Position numbers and translations under genes: made by a program
Part shown: piece after piece, positions 50,068 through 58,713 of the stretch
Layout: the number at the start of each line of letters is the position of its first letter
Numbering within the stretch: position 1 is the first letter of the stretch
Assembly: GCA_937980645.1 (NCBI GenBank)
Contig: CALJPQ010000003.1
Coordinates: 186,001-250,000 of the forward strand
Direction of reading: 5' to 3'
From: an uncultured Saprospiraceae bacterium
GTDB lineage: Bacteria; Bacteroidota; Bacteroidia; Chitinophagales; Saprospiraceae
DNA length: 64,000 nt
Notes under the pieces: model-generated
What the model was told of the DNA's origin: nothing
Databases searched by the model: none
What the model saw: only the letters and a program-made list of their open reading frames with translations

Positions 50068-50544
50068 TTACTTGTTCAGATAAGCCGAATACATCCACAC
50101 GAGTTTCTCCTGCGCCCGAATGTAGTCGCTCATCAGAGCGTTGGTGCCCTCGTCGCCAATCTCGGCCGACAGCGCCAGCAATTCGCGCTCGATGGGCAAG
50201 ATGACCTGAAAGGAACGCAGAATGTCTTCGACAGCCTTCATGCCATCGCTAACCTCCTGGCTTTCCGGAATTTGCGACATTTCCTGATAAGCCGAATAGC
50301 GATGCTGAGGCGCAAAACCCAGTGTCAGGATGCGCTCGGCGATCTCGTCAATTTTAACTAACAGGTCGTTGTACAGTTCCTCAAACTTCAAATGCAGTTC
50401 AAAGAACTTTTCGCCGCGCACATTCCAGTGGTAGCCGCGCACATTTTGGTAAAAGATGGCGTAGTTGGCCAGTAGAGTATTCAGGCGTTCGGCAGCTTGC
50501 GCGCTTTTTTGGGCATCCAGCCCGATGGCATTTCGATCGCTCAT
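50068..50544 (-). CDS. dps: Dps-family ferritin-like DNA-protecting protein
   Basis: A 158-aa protein forming dodecameric shells that oxidise and store iron and shield DNA from peroxide. The hallmark inter-subunit ferroxidase segment YHWNVRGEKFFELHLKFEELYNDLLVKID is intact, with AERILTLGFAP following. A Ser/Asp-Arg-Asn start MSDRNAIGLD at ATG 50544 matches homologues. A leader terminator hairpin and a TATCTTTG box lie upstream (50702-50797), and the upstream neighbour is a LuxR-type regulator on the same strand. Confidence 0.95.
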   Translation of the reverse strand: MSDRNAIGLDAQKSAQAAERLNTLLANYAIFYQNVRGYHWNVRGEKFFELHLKFEELYNDLLVKIDEIAERILTLGFAPQHRYSAYQEMSQIPESQEVSDGMKAVEDILRSFQVILPIERELLALSAEIGDEGTNALMSDYIRAQEKLVWMYSAYLNK

Positions 50545-50701
50545 AAGGGATAGGTTTTTATTGAATACAATCAAATTGTGTTATCAAGCACATTTATGGG
50601 CCGAAAGTTCTCTGAATGGTCATGCGGATAGGCGGGTGGCAATCTGCCCGCGCCCTTTTGGCTGATGCTGTTGCTGTAAAGAGCTTTCTAGGAGGAATAA
50701 T

Positions 50702-50784
50702 AAAAAAACTGCCCGCTTCCCTTACGGATGCGAGCAGCCCGATCAATTTGAAAACGAAAAAGTCGTAGCGTGCTTTGATAATGC
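50702..50784 (-). ncRNA. Candidate small RNA or attenuated leader of dps
   Basis: A minus-strand promoter box (50790-50797) predicts a start near 50784; a hairpin at 50709-50737 (8-bp outer stem CTGCTCGC / GCGGGCAG with one G-T pair) followed by seven T would end transcription near 50702, giving an ~83-nt RNA. The dps start is 158 bp further on. The span also stays open as a 71-codon frame (50594-50809), which may be coincidental. Confidence 0.4.
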
Positions 50785-50789
50785 TGGTG

Positions 50790-50797
50790 CAAAGATA
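50790..50797 (-). promoter_or_regulatory. TAnnTTTG -7 box between the LuxR-type gene and dps
   Basis: Exact TATCTTTG, 27 bp after the end of the LuxR-type gene. It would transcribe the candidate small RNA and, on readthrough, dps. Confidence 0.55.
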
Positions 50798-50824
50798 AAT
50801 GATCTTCATTCAGTCAGCAAACCC

Positions 50825-51670
50825 CTACTTTGGGGATTGCGGTTTAAATTGCAGGATATGGCGCTCCAGGCAGTACTCCGCAAACTGGCGGGCGTTTTTG
50901 AAGTCATAAACAAACAGTTCGCGGGCTTTGCGCAGCAGATGGGTGTTGTACTCGTGCAGGGTGTGGCGCGACCATTTTTTAGCGGCCAGCGCCTCTGCTG
51001 TTGGCTTTCCGCCGGCGTAGAGTGCCAGCAAGTCCAGCTCTGCATCGGTAAACAGTTCAGTGAGCTGCAAAGAAAGTTGCGCGGCCAGTTCCGCGTTGAG
51101 ACCGTCCTCCAGGGGTTCATGGCTGAAGAGGCTGGCTTCTACGGGTCGAAGGTTGTGGCGCGACCATTCACTTTCCCGGTACAGGGTTTCCACGGTAGTG
51201 GCGATGCGCCCTTCGGCATCCATTTGCACGACAGCCGAGTTCATGCAGAACCACCAGTACCGCCCTCTGTGTGTCCTGATGGGTAATGAAATGCGAAAGG
51301 TGTGCCTTAGCGGCTGGCGGATTTTCTCCGGATACAGGGCCATCAGGCCGTATGCGGCCTGGCGCCAGCGCAGGTAGGGCAGCAGGTAGTCTGGGTGAAT
51401 GCGGCTAAGGAGGTCGCGCTTGGTGCGAATGGGCATGCCAAACACGTTTGTGTCGCCCTCGCTTTGCCTGACGCTAAGCGTAGCGTAATCTAAGAGCAGC
51501 CAGGCGGCCATGCCGGGGTAAGCGGCGCGATAATTGTGTAAATGTTGTACGAAATGGTTGAGCTCGGCTTCGCTCAAATGTACCGGTGCTCCAATACTGC
51601 GGCGATAAGTACTGGACGGTTGCTCTATCCACTCCTCATATGCTTGCTCGAAACTGAGTCTTGATGTCAT
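50825..51670 (-). CDS. LuxR-type helix-turn-helix regulator with divergent N-terminal sensory domain
   Basis: A 281-aa protein. The last ~70 residues (LTELFTDAELDLLALYAGG, KPTAEALAAKKWSRHTLHEYN) look like a LuxR/GerE DNA-binding domain in which the usual ELL and G-x-S positions are partly altered. The upstream ~200 residues include an aromatic R-G-R-Y-W-W-F segment and V-V-Q-M-D-A-E-G-R-I, resembling a PAS fold. No receiver domain is seen. It precedes dps and its leader on the same strand, so control of dps is a reasonable inference. A TACCTTCG-type box lies upstream at 51710-51717. Confidence 0.75.
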   Translation of the reverse strand: MTSRLSFEQAYEEWIEQPSSTYRRSIGAPVHLSEAELNHFVQHLHNYRAAYPGMAAWLLLDYATLSVRQSEGDTNVFGMPIRTKRDLLSRIHPDYLLPYLRWRQAAYGLMALYPEKIRQPLRHTFRISLPIRTHRGRYWWFCMNSAVVQMDAEGRIATTVETLYRESEWSRHNLRPVEASLFSHEPLEDGLNAELAAQLSLQLTELFTDAELDLLALYAGGKPTAEALAAKKWSRHTLHEYNTHLLRKARELFVYDFKNARQFAEYCLERHILQFKPQSPK

Positions 51671-51789
51671 TTTACCTGAATTCAGTGCTTGCTCCTCAAA
51701 AAGACAGCGGCGAAGGTATTCCGAACCACCGGATTGGTTTAAGGAAAAGGCGATTTGTATGCCTTAGCTAATACCCTGTCAAAGCGTAA

Positions 51790-53019
51790 TTATTTTCCTT
51801 GTTTCGCTAGCGTCATTTTCAGCACCCGCTCTGCCACCGTTTCGCCAATAGCCAGTGAAGCTGTAGCGGCCGGGCTGGGCGCATTGCACACATGCAGGAT
51901 GCGCGGCGTCTCTACGAAGAGGAAATCGTCGTGCAGCTGCCCTTCCGGCGTGCAGGCCATGGCACGCACACCGCTGCGGGCCGGCACCACGTCGTCCGGC
52001 TGCAATTCGGGCACTAAGCGTTGCAGCGCGCGGACGAAGTGTTTTTTGGAGAAGGAGCGCTGCATTTCAGCCCAGCCATCGCGCCAGTAACGGCGAGCCA
52101 AACGCTGGAAGCCTTTAAATGCCAGCGCCTCGGCCAACTCGCCCAAGTGGAGGTCCCAGCGGTGGTAGCCTTCGCGTCGGAAGGCGAGCACGGCGTTTGG
52201 CCCGGCCTCGATGCCGCCTGTAATCATGCGCGTGAAGTGGACGCCCAGAAACGGGAAGTTGGGGTTGGGCACCGGGTAAATGAGGTGGCGCACCAAATGC
52301 TCGCGTTCGGGTTTCAGTTCGTAGTATTCGCCCCGGAAGGGCAGGATGCGCACATCGAGCGAAGCGCCGCTGCGCAGAGCGAGGTGGTCGGAGTACAGCC
52401 CGGCACAGGTAACAACGCGCTGCGCCATGCCCTCCCACGTGTCGGCCTCGATGCGCACGCCCTCCGGTGTAGCGTGCAGGCGGCGTACGCGCGTGTCCGT
52501 GCGGATGACGCCGCCCGCCTGTACGATGAGCGCGGCGAGCTTTTGGGCCACGCGCCCATAGTCCGTGATGCCGGCTTGTGGTACGTGCAAGGCGGCTACG
52601 GCGCGTACGTGTGGCTCGATTTCGCGGGTCTCCTCCGGGCCGAGCAGGCGCAGGCCCGTCAGGCCGTTGGCTGTACCGCGCTCGAGCAGCACATCGAGAG
52701 CTGGGCGCTCTTCAGGCGTGGCAGCTACGATGATTTTGCCGCAAATCTCGTAGGGCAGCCCGTGCTGCTGGCAAAAGTCGAGCAAAAGCCCATAGCCGCG
52801 TCGGCAGTTGAGCGCGCGTAAACTGCCCGGGCGGTAATAGACGCCGCTGTGAATGACACCGCTGTTGCGGCTGCTCTGATGCGCTGCTACGCGGTCTTCC
52901 TTTTCCAATACCAGCACGCGCCAATCGGGGCGGCGCTGCAGCAGTTGCCATGCTGAGGCCAGCCCTACAATGCCCCCACCTGCGATGGCTACATCGAAAG
53001 CGCTGTCAGGAAGGCTCAT
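51790..53019 (-). CDS. lhgO: L-2-hydroxyglutarate oxidase
   Basis: A 409-aa FAD enzyme oxidising L-2-hydroxyglutarate. The ADP-binding fold appears at the N-terminus, VAIAGGGIVGLASAWQL, followed by VLEKEDRVAAHQSSRNSGVIHSGVYY and the family segment GSLRALNCRRGYGLL; TDYGRVAQKLA and FPFLGVHFTRMITGGIEAGPNAV are also typical of LhgO. Start ATG 53019 lies 10 bp after the fucosidase stop, so they may be translated from one message, though no shared pathway is apparent. Confidence 0.93.
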   Translation of the reverse strand: MSLPDSAFDVAIAGGGIVGLASAWQLLQRRPDWRVLVLEKEDRVAAHQSSRNSGVIHSGVYYRPGSLRALNCRRGYGLLLDFCQQHGLPYEICGKIIVAATPEERPALDVLLERGTANGLTGLRLLGPEETREIEPHVRAVAALHVPQAGITDYGRVAQKLAALIVQAGGVIRTDTRVRRLHATPEGVRIEADTWEGMAQRVVTCAGLYSDHLALRSGASLDVRILPFRGEYYELKPEREHLVRHLIYPVPNPNFPFLGVHFTRMITGGIEAGPNAVLAFRREGYHRWDLHLGELAEALAFKGFQRLARRYWRDGWAEMQRSFSKKHFVRALQRLVPELQPDDVVPARSGVRAMACTPEGQLHDDFLFVETPRILHVCNAPSPAATASLAIGETVAERVLKMTLAKQGK

Positions 53020-53028
53020 TGCAGTGTT

Positions 53029-55179
53029 TTAATGTCCTAAAGTTTCGACCGGTATGGGTGTGCGTTCGCGGCCTACAGGGGCATACCACACGCGCAGGCC
53101 GGCGTCGCCGCCGCTGTTGAAATAGAGAAGACGCAGCTGATGCCATCCCTGTTGCAGGAAGGCCACGCCGCTGCGTTCGCGCAGGGTGTGGTCGCCGTCG
53201 TTGTCCACGATAGTCAGGTTGTCTATGTCTAAGCGCGAGCCGTCGTCAGACTCCAGAAAGAATTCGTAGCCGCGTGTTTGCGGGGCGAAGAAGTAGCCCT
53301 TCCATACCATGCCACACGGCCCTTGCTGGCAGCTGGGGTCCAGCTCGAAGCCATTGACGATGGAGCGCTTCAGGATAGCGCCCTGCTGAAGTGCCGCGAT
53401 GGTGTATTCTGACGGGCGTACCAGCTCTACCGTCAGGCCGCGCTGCGGCTGGCGAAACATGGATAGGCTGGGCATAAACGCCGGTACGCGCACGCGCAGG
53501 CTATCCTCGCGGCTGGGCAGCAAGCCCTGGCGAAAGGCTCGCACGCGCACTAAAGCGCTTTCCTCCAACGTAAAGGGGCGTTCGTAGCGCGGCGAAAATT
53601 CTGAGGGCGCGCTGCCGTCGGTCGTGTAGTGCAGCGCAGCGTCGGGTGAGGCACAAGAAAGGCTCACCACCGGCCGCACTGAGAGCGAGTCGTACTGTAC
53701 ACGAATCTCCGGAGCACCCACAAAGGCGCCATAGTTGGCCACCTTGACTACAAAGGCATACGGTGCGCTGAAGGCGTTAGGGTCGTAAAAGGGCAGATTC
53801 AGGATGGTGTTGTTGCCGCTCAGTTCCACGCGTGGCCGGCTTTTGGAGCCTAACAGCGTAACATCGGCGCCATAGGGCAGCTGCATGTCACGCAGGATAA
53901 CGCGCCCGTCGCTGGGGTAGCGCGGCAGCAGGATATACAGGCTGTTGGTCTTGGGGTTGTAGGTGTAAAACACCTCCTTGACGGCGTAGCCCGGGTCGGG
54001 GTTGAGGGTTTGTTTGAGGATGAAATCGCCTTTGGATGGGTCGTGCTTGTAATTCAAACTGCCGGCGCTCCACTGGTAAGGGATGCGCCAGCGGCGCGTG
54101 CCGTAGATGGCCTCACCGTTGACGGCCAGCCATTTGCCCAGTTCGGTGAGGCGCTCCTGCATGATGGGCGGGATTTTGCCGTAAGCATCGGGGCCAACGT
54201 TAAGCAACAGGTTGCCGCCTCGGGCCACGCGGTCAATCAGGTGCAACACAAGCGCCTGAGCAGAGCTGTAGTCGGCGGCGTTTTCGGCGCGGTTGTAGCC
54301 GTAAGAGTGGCCCATGCCGCGGCTTTCTTCCCACGGGTGCTCAAAGTCCAACTCAGGTTGGTATTCGGGTGTAAAGAAGCCGCCGTGCTGGAAGCGCGTG
54401 CCACTGCCCCAGCGGTCGTTAGTTACTACGTATTCACGCACAGGGCTTTGGTTGTAGAGCCAGGCCAGAAATGCCTGTGAGCGCCACACCTCGGGCGAAG
54501 CGTCCCAGTCGCCGTCGGCCCACAGCACCCAGGGCTGGTAGCGGGTGATGAGGTCGTGCAGCTGAGGCAGCGCATGCTCGTAGGCATAGCGGTTGCGGTC
54601 TTGCTTCCACAGCGGATTGAACCATTCGTACAGCGAATAGTACAGGCCGGGCTTCACAGGCGTCTTGCGCAGTGCCTCAAACAGCTCGCCTACCAAATCT
54701 CGGCCTGGGCCGACGCTTTTGGCATTCCACGGGAAGCCCCACGAGCGGTCGGCCTCAGCGCTGGGCCACAGGCAAAAGCCGTCGTGGTGTTTGGCCGTCA
54801 GCACGGCATAGCGCGCACCCGATTGCTGTATGAGCGCCGCCCATTCGGCAGGGTCAAACAGCGTAGCCCGAAAGTCTCTGGCTAAGTCGTAGTAGCTCCG
54901 TTTGTCGAAGTTTTTTTCGTGAAATTCGCGCACTTTGCCTTCGTGAGCATTAGTTTCCAACGCATGCTGGTACCATTCGGCGTAATGCCCAACCGGCGCG
55001 TAAGCCGGCACGGAATAGACGCCCCAATGGATGAAAATGCCCAATTTGGCATCGAGCCACCACTCCGGCACGGGGCGGCCATCTAAAGAATTCCAGTTAG
55101 GTTCATAGGTTGGCTGTTCCTGGGCGGTGGCCAGGCAAGTCAGCAGAGTCAGTAGAAGGGTCAGGAAGAGAATTCGCAT
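53029..55179 (-). CDS. GH29 alpha-L-fucosidase with C-terminal binding domains
   Basis: A 716-aa exported glycosidase removing terminal fucose. ATG 55179 gives a signal peptide (MRILFLTLLLTLLTCLATAQ). The GH29 N-terminus is clear: WWLDAKLGIFIHWGVYSVPAY then EWY; TAKHHDGFCLW is a second signature, and the nucleophile Asp should be the one in VLWADGDWD. After the catalytic domain (~25-340) and an all-beta domain (~350-460) a chitobiase C-terminal-like segment (LHYTTDGSAPS, ~545) and a PA14-like C-terminus (YEFFLESDDGSRLDIDN) follow, suggesting glycan binding. It is 10 bp upstream of lhgO. Confidence 0.94.
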   Translation of the reverse strand: MRILFLTLLLTLLTCLATAQEQPTYEPNWNSLDGRPVPEWWLDAKLGIFIHWGVYSVPAYAPVGHYAEWYQHALETNAHEGKVREFHEKNFDKRSYYDLARDFRATLFDPAEWAALIQQSGARYAVLTAKHHDGFCLWPSAEADRSWGFPWNAKSVGPGRDLVGELFEALRKTPVKPGLYYSLYEWFNPLWKQDRNRYAYEHALPQLHDLITRYQPWVLWADGDWDASPEVWRSQAFLAWLYNQSPVREYVVTNDRWGSGTRFQHGGFFTPEYQPELDFEHPWEESRGMGHSYGYNRAENAADYSSAQALVLHLIDRVARGGNLLLNVGPDAYGKIPPIMQERLTELGKWLAVNGEAIYGTRRWRIPYQWSAGSLNYKHDPSKGDFILKQTLNPDPGYAVKEVFYTYNPKTNSLYILLPRYPSDGRVILRDMQLPYGADVTLLGSKSRPRVELSGNNTILNLPFYDPNAFSAPYAFVVKVANYGAFVGAPEIRVQYDSLSVRPVVSLSCASPDAALHYTTDGSAPSEFSPRYERPFTLEESALVRVRAFRQGLLPSREDSLRVRVPAFMPSLSMFRQPQRGLTVELVRPSEYTIAALQQGAILKRSIVNGFELDPSCQQGPCGMVWKGYFFAPQTRGYEFFLESDDGSRLDIDNLTIVDNDGDHTLRERSGVAFLQQGWHQLRLLYFNSGGDAGLRVWYAPVGRERTPIPVETLGH

Positions 55180-55268
55180 GAGGGTAGCGGTATGTTTTTG
55201 GTAAAACGCCTTTTGCGCAAAGTTCAACGCAAAGAACGGGTGTTCAGCGCGTAAAGGCGCGCGGGTTT

Positions 55269-57131
55269 TCACTGGATGAGTTGCCAGTAGTCTTCGGGCA
55301 CGGCGGTACCGAGTGCGCGGGCTTTGTCGGCGCTTTCACGCGCGCGGGCCTTATCGCCCAGCATGAAGTAGCAGCGCGAGCGGTTGAGGTGCGCCATGCC
55401 GTTGTTGGGTTGGATGGCGATGGCTTTGTCAAAATCAGCCAGAGCTTCTTGGTATTTCTGCTGGCCGTTGAACAGCGAAGCGCCGCGTCCGTTGAGAGCG
55501 TCGGCGTCATTAGGCGAAAGTTCCAGCGCGCGGTTGAAGGCCTCAATGGCCTCGTCGTAACGCCGCATGCGCTGGAATACGGTACCCAGCAAGACGTGGC
55601 CCTTAGGGTTCTGCGGCGCCAGTTGCACCATGCGCTCGGCGTAGGGCAATGCCTGTTCCAGCTCGCCCAGCCGTACGTGCGTCAGGGTGCGGATGTCTAA
55701 AGAAGCGTAGTGTTTCGGGTCGCCTTTCAGCGCCGCATCGCAATCTTCGCCGGCCTTGCGCATGAGTTCGTCGTAGCGGCTGGCATTTTCTGGCTTCAGG
55801 GCTTCCTGGTAGTAGTGATGCGCCCGATTAGAGCGCGGCACCGGCGCTGTAGGGGCATACCGAATGGCGGTATTCCAGAGGTTTTCGGTGTTTTTCCAGG
55901 TGTTCAAATAGCGGTAAGTCAGCAGGCTAAAGCCTACCATAGCGACTGCCAGCAGCCCCCAGCTCAGCGGCTGGCGCAGCGCCTCGGGCGCGTACAACAT
56001 CACCGACATGGCCAGCGCAAAGGCCAAACCAATGTACGGCACATACGTATAGCGCTCAGCCAGCAGGGTGTTGCCAATCGAGACAAACTGCGCCACCAAA
56101 ATGATGTTGGCTAAATAAAACAGCGCTCCAAACACCAACGCCCGGTTACGGCGAAAATACCATACTGCCCCCACCACCGCCAGCAGCAACAACGGTGAGG
56201 CCTGAACGAGCAAGCCCAACTGATTGACCGGCGGATACGGATGAAACGGCGACAACGGCCACGGCCAGAAAAAGTGCCCTACATAAGCCAAAAGGGTGTA
56301 ACACCCAAAAAACAGCCGGTGCGTCAGCGAGTACATCTCTATGCTGGCCATCGCCTTTTGCGATTGAATGAGCACGGTAACCACCCCCATGGCAAAAGCC
56401 AGCGCAAAAAATGGCACCTTCTCTACCCATAGCTTTACCTCACGGAACGAGCGCCCTTTCCAGTAATCCAATGCCAGCAACGTCAGCGGAAACGCCACCG
56501 CCGCCGGCTTCGACAGGAGCGACAGCACCAACCAACCCAGCGCCCCAAGATAAGAGGCGCGTCCACCCGTGTTGAGGTAACGCCAGTAGGCCATGAGGCC
56601 CAACAGATAGAAAAAGGTGTAGAGCACATCCTTGCGCTCCGAAATCCAGGCCACCGACTCCACGTGCATCGGATGCACGGCAAACACCGCCGCCACAAAC
56701 AGTGCTACCCAGCGGCGCCGGTCGGCCAGCAGCCAGATGAAGTAAAACACCAGACCCGTATTAGCAAGGTGCAACAACCAGTTGACGAAGTAATACGAAA
56801 ACGGCTTCAATTCCGACACCTGGTAGTTCAGCGCCAGCGTCAGGATGGTTAGCGGGTGGTAGTTCGACACCACCGGCTGCGTGAAAATGCCCTTCCAGTC
56901 CGGCCCGCGCAGCAGCGCGTTTTCCAGGACGTAGAACTGGTCGTCCCAGTTTGTGAACTCGTTGCTCAACACAGGCGAAAACAGCAGACCAGTCAGAGCC
57001 ATCAGGGCCAGCGCCCAGGCCAACGGAAAGCGATCGCCCGAAGGCGCTGCGGCTTTTGGTGTCCTGGTCGCAGCAGTCGGTTTAGGCGTCGTTGAGGTGC
57101 GAGAGGGTTTTTTCTTCGTCATGTCTGTCAT
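55269..57131 (-). CDS. Multi-pass membrane protein with C-terminal TPR repeats (TMTC-like)
   Basis: A 620-aa inner-membrane protein. A Lys/Thr/Pro-rich cytoplasmic start (~1-30) is followed by about ten membrane segments (~35-420), with the E-S-V-A-W-I-S-E-R-K-D-V-L-Y segment typical of TMTC-like and PMT-related glycosyltransferases; residues ~430-615 are TPR repeats (D-A-L-N-G-R-G-A-S-L, R-C-Y-F-M-L-G-D-K-A-R-A). Protein O-mannosylation or glycan assembly is the family-based inference. It is 89 bp upstream of the fucosidase and 98 bp downstream of the unknown membrane-anchored protein. Confidence 0.82.
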   Translation of the reverse strand: MTDMTKKKPSRTSTTPKPTAATRTPKAAAPSGDRFPLAWALALMALTGLLFSPVLSNEFTNWDDQFYVLENALLRGPDWKGIFTQPVVSNYHPLTILTLALNYQVSELKPFSYYFVNWLLHLANTGLVFYFIWLLADRRRWVALFVAAVFAVHPMHVESVAWISERKDVLYTFFYLLGLMAYWRYLNTGGRASYLGALGWLVLSLLSKPAAVAFPLTLLALDYWKGRSFREVKLWVEKVPFFALAFAMGVVTVLIQSQKAMASIEMYSLTHRLFFGCYTLLAYVGHFFWPWPLSPFHPYPPVNQLGLLVQASPLLLLAVVGAVWYFRRNRALVFGALFYLANIILVAQFVSIGNTLLAERYTYVPYIGLAFALAMSVMLYAPEALRQPLSWGLLAVAMVGFSLLTYRYLNTWKNTENLWNTAIRYAPTAPVPRSNRAHHYYQEALKPENASRYDELMRKAGEDCDAALKGDPKHYASLDIRTLTHVRLGELEQALPYAERMVQLAPQNPKGHVLLGTVFQRMRRYDEAIEAFNRALELSPNDADALNGRGASLFNGQQKYQEALADFDKAIAIQPNNGMAHLNRSRCYFMLGDKARARESADKARALGTAVPEDYWQLIQ

Positions 57132-57229
57132 TTAAAAAGAGATAACCGCACAAGGCAGCATCAGACCACAAGGGCCAAAAGAAAGCAAAACGAATGGCTA
57201 AAGTAGCAGAAAAACACCCAAGAGGCGCC

Positions 57230-57901
57230 CTATGCCAATAACCGCAGCAGGGCTATGGCCAGTGCGGCGTTCTCCTCCTCGCGCGTCAGTTCCTTGACCA
57301 GCACCGCTGCACGCGGGTTGGGCCCCGAAGCGCGCTCCCGATTAGTCAGGCTCACTGAACGACCACTCGAGAGCAGCACCTCACTGTGTTGCTCCAATGG
57401 CCGCTCTTCCACCTTCGCCAACAATCGAGCACCCTTACCAGCCGAAAGCAGCGCGCCACCTGTAAAGGTGCCAAACGGCTCGCCATTGAGCCAGATTTCC
57501 ACCTCTTTGTCCTTCTGCCGAAATACAAACTCCCGGTCGTGCAGGCGCGCTACCATCACCTCGTGCTTGCCAGCAGTCTGGGCAGCAAAAGCCACCACCG
57601 GCTCCTGAAAAATGCTCAATAAGTAGCCCGTCTCATCAGACCGAAAACGACTCTTACCACGCGCCGGCTGTCGACGCAACGACAGCAGCGAAAACATCTC
57701 CCCATCCCACGGCACCAGCTCCGGTGTCAGAGCCTTCACCTGCTGCCGCAACTGCTCCAGCACATCGCGAAAAGCAGAATTGTTGTTGCCAGGCACCGAA
57801 AGCCGAACATCACTGAACGCACGCTTTATCAGGTAAATCACCATCGTGATGAGAAAAGCCAGCGTCAGAACAACTACCAGAAAACTGAACAGAAAACGCA
57901 T
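57230..57901 (-). CDS. Membrane-anchored protein, function unknown
   Basis: A 223-aa protein starting at ATG 57901, MRFLFSFLVVVLTLAFLITMVIY, a single N-terminal membrane helix. The rest is soluble: M-F-S-L-L-S-L-R-R-Q-P, a basic R-S-D-E-T-G-Y-L-L-S-I-F strand, H-D-R-E-F-V-F-R-Q-K-D-K-E-V-E-I-W-L-N and a C-terminal helix ending A-L-A-I-A-L-L-R-L-L. The pattern could be a Tubby/LURP-like beta-barrel, but I do not claim this. No family recognised. It lies 98 bp before the TMTC-like gene. Confidence 0.65.
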   Translation of the reverse strand: MRFLFSFLVVVLTLAFLITMVIYLIKRAFSDVRLSVPGNNNSAFRDVLEQLRQQVKALTPELVPWDGEMFSLLSLRRQPARGKSRFRSDETGYLLSIFQEPVVAFAAQTAGKHEVMVARLHDREFVFRQKDKEVEIWLNGEPFGTFTGGALLSAGKGARLLAKVEERPLEQHSEVLLSSGRSVSLTNRERASGPNPRAAVLVKELTREEENAALAIALLRLLA

Positions 57902-57974
57902 AATCAAAACAGATAAAAGTGCCGCACCCACCGCACCTGGATTTTGGGCGGCAATTTACGCGCCTCAAAGTATC

Positions 57975-58017
57975 CGCCAATCTTGTTTGGCCCTGTGGTC
58001 GCCAAATTTATTTGGCG
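57975..58017. repeat. Paired 18-bp palindromes, family C copy 1
   Basis: CGCCAATCTTGTTTGGCC (57975-57992) and CGCCAAATTTATTTGGCG (58000-58017), start to start 25 bp. The first differs at one base from the unit at 62611-62628. The second abuts the stop codon of the DUF4918 gene. Confidence 0.6.
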
Positions 58018-58018
58018 G

Positions 58019-58702
58019 TTACAGGGGCGGGAAGGTCTGGAGCGTTTGTAGGTAACGTTCTACATAGTCGCCGGCGCTTTTGCGCCGATATTGCATGACC
58101 CAGCGCGGGTGCGGCAGGGCGGCTATGTGGTCGAAAAAGCCGTGTTCGGCATTTAGCCGCTGGAAAACCCGGAAGTTCTGGCCTTCGCCGAGGCAAAAGG
58201 CTACTTCGCGGCGGGCGCCGAAAGCCATCTGGGTGCGAATATTCCACACTAAGAAAGGCTCTACGGCGCGCAGCAGGTGGCGATCGTCGTAGTAGTTGAC
58301 ATTGACGCCATTGCGCACAAAGCCCAGTGGCGACAGGGCCGTGATGTAAAACTGGTGGAAAAAACGCTCTGGCCCTCCGAAAGCGCGGATGACTTGCCAG
58401 ACGAATTGGGCCGATAGTTCTTGTTTTTTAGGAAAGGTGTTCGGGATGCCGCAGTCCTCTTCCAGCCGCACTGGGTCCGTGAACGGTATGCCGGTAATGC
58501 CGGCGCCAAAGCGGCCCGGGTTGATGCCGAACAGAAAGAAGCGCGGAGCGTCGTCGCCGTAGTACTTCCGGTAGAAGAGCGCCATGACCCGCTGCGTTTC
58601 GGCCTGTTCGTAGGGAAAGAGCCAGGAGAAGCCTTCGGGAAGTGGTATGTCCGGAATGCGCAATGCCTGGCTGAAGGCCAGTACCTGCTCAGCAAAGGAC
58701 AT
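58019..58702 (-). CDS. DUF4918 family uracil-DNA-glycosylase-like protein
   Basis: A 227-aa protein of the SMUG-like UDG superfamily, DUF4918. Visible: FFLFGINPGRFGAGITGIPFTDP (motif A with the Asn-Pro-Gly turn), P-L-G-F-V-R-N-G-V-N-V-N-Y-Y-D, and near the end ALPHPRWVMQYRR (motif resembling H-P-S of UDG). Removal of damaged bases is the inferred role, with no evidence of substrate. It starts 11 bp after the CarboxypepD_reg-like gene. A pair of palindromes immediately follows its stop codon. Confidence 0.88.
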   Translation of the reverse strand: MSFAEQVLAFSQALRIPDIPLPEGFSWLFPYEQAETQRVMALFYRKYYGDDAPRFFLFGINPGRFGAGITGIPFTDPVRLEEDCGIPNTFPKKQELSAQFVWQVIRAFGGPERFFHQFYITALSPLGFVRNGVNVNYYDDRHLLRAVEPFLVWNIRTQMAFGARREVAFCLGEGQNFRVFQRLNAEHGFFDHIAALPHPRWVMQYRRKSAGDYVERYLQTLQTFPPL

Positions 58703-58713
58703 GGAAGGGAGGG

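Noticed and set aside
50594..50809. 71-codon frame across the dps leader
   Set aside because: It starts upstream of the promoter box and runs through the terminator hairpin, so translation of it is unlikely; kept only as a note in the ncRNA entry.
52021..52821. 266-codon frame antisense to lhgO
   Set aside because: LhgO is well supported; the antisense frame has no motif or promoter.
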